NCBI GenBank assembly: GCA_963514095.1
Contig: CAUPSS010000273.1
Coordinates: 62,001 to 126,000 of the forward strand
DNA length: 64,000 bases
DNA from: Eutrigla gurnardus
Lineage: Eukaryota > Chordata > Actinopteri > Perciformes > Triglidae
Direction of reading: 5' to 3'
The notes under the pieces are model-generated. The model was not told where the DNA came from, ran no database searches, and saw only the letters and a program-made list of their open reading frames with translations. Positions within the stretch are counted from its first letter, which is position 1, and every line of letters starts with the position of its first letter. Shown in pieces: positions 47,398-57,377 of the stretch. Position numbers and translations under genes: made by a program.

Positions 47398-48666
47398 CTC
47401 TAACTGTCCCTCCATGTTGGTCTGCTCTGCTAGTCCCTCCATGTTGGTCTGCTCTGCTAGTCCCTCCATGTTGGTCTGCTCTGCTAGTCCCTCCATGTTG
47501 GTCTGCTCTGCTAGTCCCTCCATGTTGGTCTGCTCTGCTAGTCCCTCCATGTTGGTCTGCTGTGCCTGGCCCTCCATGTTGGTCTGCTCTGCCAGTCCCT
47601 CCATGTTGGTCTGCTCTGCTAGTCCCTCCATGTTGGTCTGCTGTGCCTGGCCCTCCATGTTGGTCTGCTCTGCTAGTCCCTCCATGTTGGTCTGCTCTGC
47701 TAGTCACTCCATGTTGGTCTGCTCTGCTAGTCCCTCCATGTTGGTCTGCTCTGCTAGTCCCTCCATGTTGGTCTGCTGTGCCTGGCCCTCCATGTTGGTC
47801 TGCTCTGCTAGTCCCTCCATGTTGGTCTGCTCTGCTAGTCCCTCCATGTTGGTCTGCTCTGCTAGTCCCTCCATGTTGGTCTGCTGTGCCTGGCCCTCCA
47901 TGTTGGTCTTCTCTGCTAGTCCCTCCATGTTGGTCTGCTGGGCCTGGCCCTCCATGTTGGTCTGCTCTGCTAGTCCCTCCATGTTGGTCTGCTCTGCTAG
48001 TCCCTCCATGTTGGTCTGCTCTGCTAGTCCCTCCATGTTGGTCTGCTGGGCCTGGCCCTCCATGTTGGTCTGCTCTGCTAGTCCCTCCATGTTGGTCTGC
48101 TCTGCTAGTCCCTCCATGTTGGTCTGCTCTGGTAGTCCCTCCATGTTGGTCTGCTCTGCTAGTCCCTCCATGTTGGTCTGCTGGGCCTGTCCCTCCATGT
48201 TGGTCTGCTCTGCTTGTCCCTCCATGTTGGTCTGCTCTGCTAGTCCCTCCATGTTGGTCTGCTGGGCCTGTCCCTCCATGTTGGTCTGCTCTGCTTGTCC
48301 CTCCATGTTGGTCTGCTCTGCTAGTCCCTCCATGTTGGTCTGCTCTGCTAGTCCCTCCATGTTGGTCTGCTGTGCCTGGCCCTCCATGTTGGTCTGCTCT
48401 GCTAGTCCCTCCATGTTGGTCTGCTCTGCTAGTCCCTCCATGTTGGTCTGCTCTGCTAGTCCCTCCATGTTGGTCTGCTCTGCTAGTCCCTCCATGTTGG
48501 TCTGCTGTGCCTGGCCCTCCATGTTGGTCTGCTCTGCTAGTCCCTCCATGTTGGTCTGCTCTGCTAGTCCCTCCATGTTGGTCTGCTCTGCTAGTCCCTC
48601 CATGTTGGTCTGCTGTGCCTGGCCCTCCATGTTGGTCTGCTCTGCTAGTCCCTCCATGTTGGTCTG
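47398..48666. repeat. 1,269-bp higher-order repeat, copy 8
   Basis: From TCTAACTGT at 47398 to the next at 48667, with TCACTCC at 47704. It overlaps the right part of the 3,981-bp duplication. Confidence 0.87.
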
Positions 48667-49557
48667 CTCTAACTGTCCCTCCATGTTGGTCTGCTCTGCT
48701 AGTCCCTCCATGTTGGTCTGCTCTGCTAGTCCCTCCATGTTGGTCTGCTCTGCTAGTCCCTCCATGTTGGTCTGCTGTGCCTGGCCCTCCATGTTGGTCT
48801 TCTCTGCTAGTCCCTCCATGTTGGTCTGCTGGGCCTGGCCCTCCATGTTGGTCTGCTCTGCTAGTCCCTCCATGTTGGTCTGCTCTGCTAGTCCCTCCAT
48901 GTTGGTCTGCTCTGCTAGTCCCTCCATGTTGGTCTGCTGGGCCTGGCCCTCCATGTTGGTCTGCTCTGCTAGTCCCTCCATGTTGGTCTGCTCTGCTAGT
49001 CCCTCCATGTTGGTCTGCTCTGGTAGTCCCTCCATGTTGGTCTGCTCTGCTAGTCTCTCCATGTTGGTCTGCTGGGCCTGTCCCTCCATGTTGGTCTGCT
49101 CTGCTTGTCCCTCCATGTTGGTCTGCTCTGCTAGTCCCTCCATGTTGGTCTGCTGGGCCTGTCCCTCCATGTTGGTCTGCTCTGCTTGTCCCTCCATGTT
49201 GGTCTGCTCTGCTAGTCCCTCCATGTTGGTCTGCTCTGCTAGTCCCTCCATGTTGGTCTGCTGTGCCTGGCCCTCCATGTTGGTCTGCTCTGCTAGTCCC
49301 TCCATGTTGGTCTGCTCTGCTAGTCCCTCCATGTTGGTCTGCTCTGCTAGTCCCTCCATGTTGGTCTGCTCTGCTAGTCCCTCCATGTTGGTCTGCTGTG
49401 CCTGGCCCTCCATGTTGGTCTGCTCTGCTAGTCCCTCCATGTTGGTCTGCTCTGCTAGTCCCTCCATGTTGGTCTGCTCTGCTAGTCCCTCCATGTTGGT
49501 CTGCTGTGCCTGGCCCTCCATGTTGGTCTGCTCTGCTAGTCCCTCCATGTTGGTCTG
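48667..49557. repeat. Contracted higher-order repeat (891 bp, 33 units)
   Basis: TCTAACTGT markers at 48667 and 49558 are 891 bp apart, 14 units fewer than the usual 47. The missing units lie just after the marker: only three consensus units precede the TGTGCCTGG/GGTCTTCTC pair, and the TCTGCCAGT and TCACTCC units are absent. A private C to T at 49056 is also present. Confidence 0.85.
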
Positions 49558-51295
49558 CTCTAACTGTCCCTCCATGTTGGTCTGCTCTGCTAGTCCCTCC
49601 ATGTTGGTCTGCTCTGCTAGTCCCTCCATGTTGGTCTGCTCTGCTAGTCCCTCCATGTTGGTCTGCTCTGCTAGTCCCTCCATGTTGGTCTGCTCTGCTA
49701 GTCCCTCCATGTTGGTCTGCTGTGCCTGGCCCTCCATGTTGGTCTGCTCTGCCAGTCCCTCCATGTTGGTCTGCTCTGCTAGTCCCTCCATGTTGGTCTG
49801 CTGTGCCTGGCCCTCCATGTTGGTCTGCTCTGCTAGTCCCTCCATGTTGGTCTGCTCTGCTAGTCACTCCATGTTGGTCTGCTCTGCTAGTCCCTCCATG
49901 TTGGTCTGCTCTGCTAGTCCCTCCATGTTGGTCTGCTGTGCCTGGCCCTCCATGTTGGTCTGCTCTGCTAGTCCCTCCATGTTGGTCTGCTCTGCTAGTC
50001 CCTCCATGTTGGTCTGCTCTGCTAGTCCCTCCATGTTGGTCTGCTGTGCCTGGCCCTCCATGTTGGTCTTCTCTGCTAGTCCCTCCATGTTGGTCTGCTG
50101 GGCCTGGCCCTCCATGTTGGTCTGCTCTGCTAGTCCCTCCATGTTGGTCTGCTCTGCTAGTCCCTCCATGTTGGTCTGCTGGGCCTGGCCCTCCATGTTG
50201 GTCTGCTCTGCTAGTCCCTCCATGTTGGTCTGCTCTGCTAGTCCCTCCATGTTGGTCTGCTCTGGTAGTCCCTCCATGTTGGTCTGCTCTGCTAGTCCCT
50301 CCATGTTGGTCTGCTGGGCCTGTCCCTCCATGTTGGTCTGCTCTGCTTGTCCCTCCATGTTGGTCTGCTCTGCTAGTCCCTCCATGTTGGTCTGCTGGGC
50401 CTGTCCCTCCATGTTGGTCTGCTCTGCTTGTCCCTCCATGTTGGTCTGCTCTGCTAGTCCCTCCATGTTGGTCTGCTCTGCTAGTCCCTCCATGTTGGTC
50501 TGCTGTGCCTGGCCCTCCATGTTGGTCTGCTCTGCTAGTCCCTCCATGTTGGTCTGCTCTGCTAGTCCCTCCATGTTGGTCTGCTCTGCTAGTCCCTCCA
50601 TGTTGGTCTGCTGTGCCTGGTCCTCCATGTTGGTCTGCTCTGCTAGTCCCTCCATGTTGGTCTGCTCTGCTAGTCCCTCCATGTTGGTCTGCTCTGCTAG
50701 TCCCTCCATGTTGGTCTGCTCTGCTAGTCCCTCCATGTTGGTCTGCTGTGCCTGGCCCTCCATGTTGGTCTGCTCTGCTAGTCCCTCCATGTTGGTCTGC
50801 TGGGCCTGGCCCTCCATGTTGGTCTGCTCTGCTAGTCCCTCCATGTTGGTCTGCTCTGCTAGTCCCTCCATGTTGGTCTGCTCTGCTAGTCCCTCCATGT
50901 TGGTCTGCTGGGCCTGGCCCTCCATGTTGGTCTGCTCTGCTAGTCCCTCCATGTTGGTCTGCTGGGCCTGTCCCTCCATGTTGGTCTGCTCTGCTTGTCC
51001 CTCCATGTTGGTCTGCTCTGCTAGTCCCTCCATGTTGGTCTGCTGTGCCTGGCCCTCCATGTTGGTCTGCTCTGCTAGTCACTCCATGTTGGTCTGCTCT
51101 GCTACTCCCTCCATGTTGGTCTGCTCTGCTAGTCCCTCCATGTTGGTCTGCTCTGCTAGTCCCTCCATGTTGGTCTGCTGTGCCTGGCCCTCCATGTTGG
51201 TCTGCTCTGCTAGTCCCTCCATGTTGGTCTGCTCTGCTAGTCCCTCCATGTTGGTCTGCTCTGCTAGTCCCTCCATGTTGGTCTGCTCTGCTATT
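49558..51295. repeat. Higher-order repeat tail before remnant 51296
   Basis: Begins a further 1,269-type period (TCACTCC at 49864), with one consensus unit fewer near 50,170, then a tail matching 39193-40876 (shared T at 50621). An additional TCACTCC unit at 51079 stands outside the usual place in the period. Confidence 0.78.
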
Positions 51296-51308
51296 CTGCT
51301 CTGCTAGT
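51296..51308. repeat. 13-bp truncated unit 27, altered junction
   Basis: Class i. The base two before the remnant is T instead of G (51294), so the preceding unit ends CTATT rather than CTAGT; all other remnants have CTAGT. 45 units to the next. Confidence 0.96.
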
Positions 51309-52523
51309 CCCTCCATGTTGGTCTGCTCTGCTAGTCCCTCCATGTTGGTCTGCTGTGCCTGGCCCTCCATGTTGGTCTGCTCTGCTAGTCCCTCCATGTT
51401 GGTCTGCTCTGCTAGTCCCTCCATGTTGGTCTGCTCTGCTAGTCCCTCCATGTTGGTCTGCTCTGCTAGTCCCTCCATGTTGGTCTGCTGGGCCTGTCCC
51501 TCCATGTTGGTCTGCTCTGCTTGTCCCTCCATGTTGGTCTGCTCTGCTAGTCCCTCCATGTTGGTCTGCTGTGCCTGGCCCTCCATGTTGGTCTGCTCTG
51601 CTAGTCCCTCCATGTTGGTCTGCTCTGCTAGTCCCTCCATGTTGGTCTGCTCTGCTAGTCCCTCCATGTTGGTCTGCTCTGCTAGTCCCTCCATGTTGGT
51701 CTGCTCTACTAGTCCCTCCATGTTGGTCTGCTCTGCTTGTCCCTCCATGTTGGTCTGCTCTGCTAGTCCCTCCATGTTGGTCTGCTGTGCCTGTCCCTCC
51801 ATGTTGGTCTGCTCTGCTTGTCCCTCCATGTTGGTCTGCTGTGCTAGTCCCTCCATGTTGGTCTGCTCTGCTAGTCCCTCCATGTTGGTCTGCTCTGCTA
51901 GTCCCTCCATGTTGGTCTGCTCTGCTAGTCCCTCCATGTTGGTCTGCTCTGCTAGTCCCTCCATGTTGGTCTGCTGGGCCTGTCCCTCCATGTTGGTCTG
52001 CTCTGCTTGTCCCTCCATGTTGGTCTGCTCTGCTAGTCCCTCCATGTTGGTCTGCTGTGCCTGGCCCTCCATGTTGGTCTGCTCTGCTAGTCCCTCCATG
52101 TTGGTCTGCTCTGCTAGTCCCTCCATGTTGGTCTGCTCTGCTAGTCCCTCCATGTTGGTCTGCTCTGCTAGTCCCTCCATGTTGGTCTGCTCTGCTAGTC
52201 CCTCCATGTTGGTCTGCTCTGCTTGTCCCTCCATGTTGGTCTGCTCTGCTAGTCCCTCCATGTTGGTCTGCTGTGCCTGGCCCTCCATGTTGGTCTGCTC
52301 TGCTAGTCCCTCCATGTTGGTCTGCTCTGCTAGTCCCTCCATGTTGGTCTGCTGTGCCTGGCCCTCCATGTTGGTCTGCTCTGCTAGTCCCTCCATGTTG
52401 GTCTGCTCTGCTAGTCCCTCCATGTTGGTCTGCTCTGCTAGTCCCTCCATGTTGGTCTGCTCTGCTAGTCCCTCCATGTTGGTCTGCTCTGCTAGTCCCT
52501 CCATGTTGGTCTGCTCTGCTAGT
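51296..52523. repeat. 45-unit block
   Basis: Opens like the 1,525-bp and 796-bp intervals. It joins the TGTGCCTGT/TGTGCTAGT arrangement earlier than they do, with a private TCTACTAGT unit near 51,709 just before the join, consistent with loss of about 11 units relative to 44858-46382. Confidence 0.75.
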
Positions 52524-52536
52524 CTGCTCTGCTAGT
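52524..52536. repeat. 13-bp truncated unit 28
   Basis: Class ii; opens the third 580-bp module. Confidence 0.97.
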
Positions 52537-53103
52537 CCCTCCATGTTGGTCTGCTCTGCTAGTCCCTCCATGTTGGTCTGCTCTGCTTGTCCCTCCATGT
52601 TGGTCTGCTCTGCTAGTCCCTCCATGTTGGTCTGGTGTGCCTGGCCCTCCATGATGGTCTGCTCTGCTAGTCCCTCCATGTTGGTCTGCTCTGCTAGTTC
52701 CTCCATGTTGGTCTGCTCTGGTAGTCCCTCCATGTTGGTCTGCTCTGCTAGTCCCTCCATGTTGGTCTGCTGGGCCTGTCCCTCCATGTTGGTCTGCTCT
52801 GCTTGTCCCTCCATGTTGGTCTGCTCTGCTAGTCCCTCCATGTTGGTCTGCTGTGCCTGGCCCTCCATGTTGGTCTGCTCTGCTAGTCCCTCCATGTTGG
52901 TCTGCTCTGCTACTCCCTCCATGTTGGTCTGCTCTGCTAGTCCCTCCATGTTGGTCTGCTCTGCTAGTCCCTCCATGTTGGTCTGCTGTGCCTGGCCCTC
53001 CATGTTGGTCTGCTCTGCTAGTCCCTCCATGTTGGTCTGCTCTGCTAGTCCCTCCATGTTGGTCTGCTCTGCTAGTCCCTCCATGTTGGTCTGCTCTGCT
53101 AGT
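52524..53103. repeat. 580-bp module, copy 3
   Basis: Follows a 45-unit interval that looks like a shortened form of the 1,525-bp interval. The series of variants matches copy 1. Confidence 0.9.
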
Positions 53104-53116
53104 CTGCTCTGCTAGT
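53104..53116. repeat. 13-bp truncated unit 29
   Basis: Class i with CTCTATG; 75 units to the next. Confidence 0.97.
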
Positions 53117-55141
53117 CCCTCCATGTTGGTCTGCTCTGCTAGTCCCTCCATGTTGGTCTGCTGTGCCTGGCCCTCTATGTTGGTCTGCTCTGCTAGTCCC
53201 TCCATGTTGGTCTGCTCTGCTAGTCCCTCCATGTTGGTCTGCTCTGCTAGTCCCTCCATGTTGGTCTGCTCTGCTAGTCCCTCCATGTTGGTCTGCTCTG
53301 CTAGTCCCTCCATGTTGGTCTGCTGGGCCTGTCCCTCCATGTTGGTCTGCTCTGCTTGTCCCTCCATGTTGGTCTGCTCTGCTAGTCCCTCCATGTTGGT
53401 CTGCTGTGCCTGGCCCTCCATGTTGGTCTGCTCTGCTAGTCCCTCCATGTTGGTCTGCTCTGCTAGTCCCTCCATGTTGGTCTGCTCTGCTAGTCCCTCC
53501 ATGTTGGTCTGCTCTGCTAGTCCCTCCATGTTGGTCTGCTCTGCTAGTCCCTCCATGTTGGTCTGCTCTGCTAGTCCCTCCATGTTGGTCTGCTCTGCTA
53601 GTCCCTCCATGTTGGTCTGCTCTGCTAGTCCCTCCATGTTGGTCTGCTCTGCTTGTCCCTCCATGTTGGTCTGCTCTGCTAGTCCCTCCATGTTGGTCTG
53701 CTGTGCCTGGCCCTCCATGTTGGTCTGCTCTGCTAGTCCCTCCATGTTGGTCTGCTCTGCTAGTCCCTCCATGTTGGTCTGCTCTGCTAGTCCCTCCATG
53801 TTGGTCTGCTCTGCTAGTCCCTCCATGTTGGTCTGCTGGGCCTGTCCCTCCATGTTGGTCTGATCTGCTAGTCCCTCCATGTTGGTCTGCTCTGCTAGTC
53901 CCTCCATGTTGGTCTGCTCTGCTAGTCCCTCCATGTTGGTCTGCTCTGCTAGTCCCTCCATGTTGGTCTGCTGGGCCTGTCCCTCCATGTTGGTCTGCTC
54001 TGCTTGTCCCTCCATGTTGGTCTGCTCTGCTAGTCCCTCCATGTTGGTCTGCTGTGCCTGGCCCTCCATGTTGGTCTGCTCTGCTAGTCCCTCCATGTTG
54101 GTCTGCTCTGCTAGTCCCTCCATGTTGGTCTGCTGTGCCTGGCCCTCCATGTTGGTCTGCTCTGCTACTCCCTCCATGTTGGTCTGCTCTGCTAGTCCCT
54201 CCATGTTGGTCTGCTCTGCTAGTCCCTCCATGTTGGTCTGCTCTGCTAGTCCCTCCATGTTGGTCTGCTGGGCCTGTCCCTCCATGTTGGTCTGATCTGC
54301 TAGTCCCTCCATGTTGGTCTGCTCTGCTAGTCCCTCCATGTTGGTCTGCTCTGCTAGTCCCTCCATGTTGGTCTGCTCTGCTAGTCCCTCCATGTTGGTC
54401 TGCTGTGCCTGTCCCTCCATGTTGGTCTGCTCTGCTTGTCCCTCCATGTTGGTCTGCTGTGCTAGTCCCTCCATGTTGGTCTGCTCTGCTAGTCCCTCCA
54501 TGTTGGTCTGCTCTGCTAGTCCCTCCATGTTGGTCTGCTCTGCTAGTCCCTCCATGTTGGTCTGCTCTGCTAGTCCCTCCATGTTGGTCTGCTGGGCCTG
54601 TCCCTCCATGTTGGTCTGCTCTGCTTGTCCCTCCATGTTGGTCTGCTCTGCTAGTCCCTCCATGTTGGTCTGCTGTGCCTGGCCCTCCATGTTGGTCTGC
54701 TCTGCTAGTCCCTCCATGTTGGTCTGCTCTGCTAGTCCCTCCATGTTGGTCTGCTCTGCTAGTCCCTCCATGTTGGTCTGCTCTGCTAGTCCCTCCATGT
54801 TGGTCTGCTCTGCTAGTCCCTCCATGTTGGTCTGCTCTGCTTGTCCCTCCATGTTGGTCTGCTCTGCTAGTCCCTCCATGTTGGTCTGCTGTGCCTGGCC
54901 CTCCATGTTGGTCTGCTCTGCTAGTCCCTCCATGTTGGTCTGCTCTGCTAGTCCCTCCATGTTGGTCTGCTGTGCCTGGCCCTCCATGTTGGTCTGCTCT
55001 GCTAGTCCCTCCATGTTGGTCTGCTCTGCTAGTCCCTCCATGTTGGTCTGCTCTGCTAGTCCCTCCATGTTGGTCTGCTCTGCTAGTCCCTCCATGTTGG
55101 TCTGCTCTGCTAGTCCCTCCATGTTGGTCTGCTCTGCTAGT
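53104..55141. repeat. 75-unit block
   Basis: Starts with the CTCTATG context and contains a run of nine consensus units (about 53,430-53,650), longer than in related blocks. GTCTGATCT units lie near 53,859 and 54,291, and the segment 54,300-55,141 repeats the end of the 1,525-bp intervals. Confidence 0.78.
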
Positions 55142-55154
55142 CTGCTCTGCTAGT
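55142..55154. repeat. 13-bp truncated unit 30
   Basis: Class ii; opens the fourth 580-bp module. Confidence 0.97.
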
Positions 55155-55721
55155 CCCTCCATGTTGGTCTGCTCTGCTAGTCCCTCCATGTTGGTCTGCT
55201 CTGCTTGTCCCTCCATGTTGGTCTGCTCTGCTAGTCCCTCCATGTTGGTCTGGTGTGCCTGGCCCTCCATGATGGTCTGCTCTGCTAGTCCCTCCATGTT
55301 GGTCTGCTCTGCTAGTTCCTCCATGTTGGTCTGCTCTGGTAGTCCCTCCATGTTGGTCTGCTCTGCTAGTCCCTCCATGTTGGTCTGCTGGGCCTGTCCC
55401 TCCATGTTGGTCTGCTCTGCTTGTCCCTCCATGTTGGTCTGCTCTGCTAGTCCCTCCATGTTGGTCTGCTGTGCCTGGCCCTCCATGTTGGTCTGCTCTG
55501 CTAGTCCCTCCATGTTGGTCTGCTCTGCTACTCCCTCCATGTTGGTCTGCTCTGCTAGTCCCTCCATGTTGGTCTGCTCTGCTAGTCCCTCCATGTTGGT
55601 CTGCTGTGCCTGGCCCTCCATGTTGGTCTGCTCTGCTAGTCCCTCCATGTTGGTCTGCTCTGCTAGTCCCTCCATGTTGGTCTGCTCTGCTAGTCCCTCC
55701 ATGTTGGTCTGCTCTGCTAGT
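55142..55721. repeat. 580-bp module, copy 4
   Basis: The rightmost module. The remnant that closes it (55722) is the last truncated unit in the window. Confidence 0.9.
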
Positions 55722-55734
55722 CTGCTCTGCTAGT
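55722..55734. repeat. 13-bp truncated unit 31 (last)
   Basis: Class i with CTCTATG. No further truncated unit in the remaining 8,266 bp. Confidence 0.97.
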
Positions 55735-57377
55735 CCCTCCATGTTGGTCTGCTCTGCTAGTCCCTCCATGTTGGTCTGCTGTGCCTGGCCCTCTATGTTG
55801 GTCTGCTCTGCTAGTCCCTCCATGTTGGTCTGCTCTGCTAGTCCCTCCATGTTGGTCTGCTCTGCTAGTCCCTCCATGTTGGTCTGCTCTGCTAGTCCCT
55901 CCATGTTGGTCTGCTCTGCTAGTCCCTCCATGTTGGTCTGCTGGGCCTGTCCCTCCATGTTGGTCTGCTCTGCTTGTCCCTCCATGTTGGTCTGCTCTGC
56001 TAGTCCCTCCATGTTGGTCTGCTGTGCCTGGCCCTCCATGTTGGTCTGCTCTGCTAGTCCCTCCATGTTGGTCTGCTCTGCTAGTCCCTCCATGTTGGTC
56101 TGCTCTGCTAGTCCCTCCATGTTGGTCTGCTCTGCTAGTCCCTCCATGTTGGTCTGCTCTGCTAGTCCCTCCATGTTGGTCTGCTCTGCTTGTCCCTCCA
56201 TGTTGGTCTGCTCTGCTAGTCCCTCCATGTTGGTCTGCTGTGCCTGGCCCTCCATGTTGGTCTGCTCTGCTAGTCCCTCCATGTTGGTCTGCTCTGCTAG
56301 TCCCTCCATGTTGGTCTGCTCTGCTAGTCCCTCCATGTTGGTCTGCTCTGCTAGTCCCTCCATGTTGGTCTGCTGGGCCTGTCCCTCCATGTTGGTCTGA
56401 TCTGCTAGTCCCTCCATGTTGGTCTGCTCTGCTAGTCCCTCCATGTTGGTCTGCTCTGCTAGTCCCTCCATGTTGGTCTGCTCTGCTAGTCCCTCCATGT
56501 TGGTCTGCTGGGCCTGTCCCTCCATGTTGGTCTGCTCTGCTTGTCCCTCCATGTTGGTCTGCTCTGCTAGTCCCTCCATGTTGGTCTGCTGTGCCTGGCC
56601 CTCCATGTTGGTCTGCTCTGCTAGTCCCTCCATGTTGGTCTGCTCTGCTAGTCCCTCCATGTTGGTCTGCTGTGCCTGGCCCTCCATGTTGGTCTGCTCT
56701 GCTACTCCCTCCATGTTGGTCTGCTCTGCTAGTCCCTCCATGTTGGTCTGCTGTGCCTGGCCCTCCATGTTGGTCTGCTCTGCTAGTCCCTCCATGTTGG
56801 TCTGCTCTGCTAGTCCCTCCATGTTGGTCTGCTCTGCTAGTCCCTCCATGTTGGTCTGCTGTGCCTGGCCCTCCATGTTGGTCTGCTCTGCTAGTCCCTC
56901 CATGTTGGTCTGCTGGGCCTGTCCCTCCATGTTGGTCTGCTCTGCTAGTCCCTCCATGTTGGTCTGCTCTGCTAGTCCCTCCATGTTGGTCTGCTCTGCT
57001 AGTCCCTCCATGTTGGTCTGCTGTGCCTGGCCCTCCATGTTGGTCTGCTCTGCTAGTCCCTCCATGTTGGTCTGCTCTGCTAGTCCCTCCATGTTGGTCT
57101 GCTCTGCTAGTCCCTCCATGTTGGTCTGCTGTGCCTGGCCCTCCATGTTGGTCTGCTCTGCTAGTCCCTCCATGTTGGTCTGCTGGGCCTGGCCCTCCAT
57201 GTTGGTCTGCTCTGCTAGTCCCTCCATGTTGGTCTGCTCTGCTAGTCCCTCCATGTTGGTCTGCTCTGCTAGTCCCTCCATGTTGGTCTGCTGGGCCTGG
57301 CCCTCCATGTTGGTCTGATCTGCTAGTCCCTCCATGTTGGTCTGCTCTGCTAGTCCCTCCATGTTGGTCTGCTCTGC

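Larger units (their letters stand above)
44858..48586. repeat. 3,981-bp tandem duplication, copy 2 (shared part)
   Basis: Remnants at 44858, 46383 and 46963, TCTAACTGT at 47398 and TCACTCC at 47704. Translations over 40963-42993 and 44944-46974 have the same length and no difference that I could find. Confidence 0.87.
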
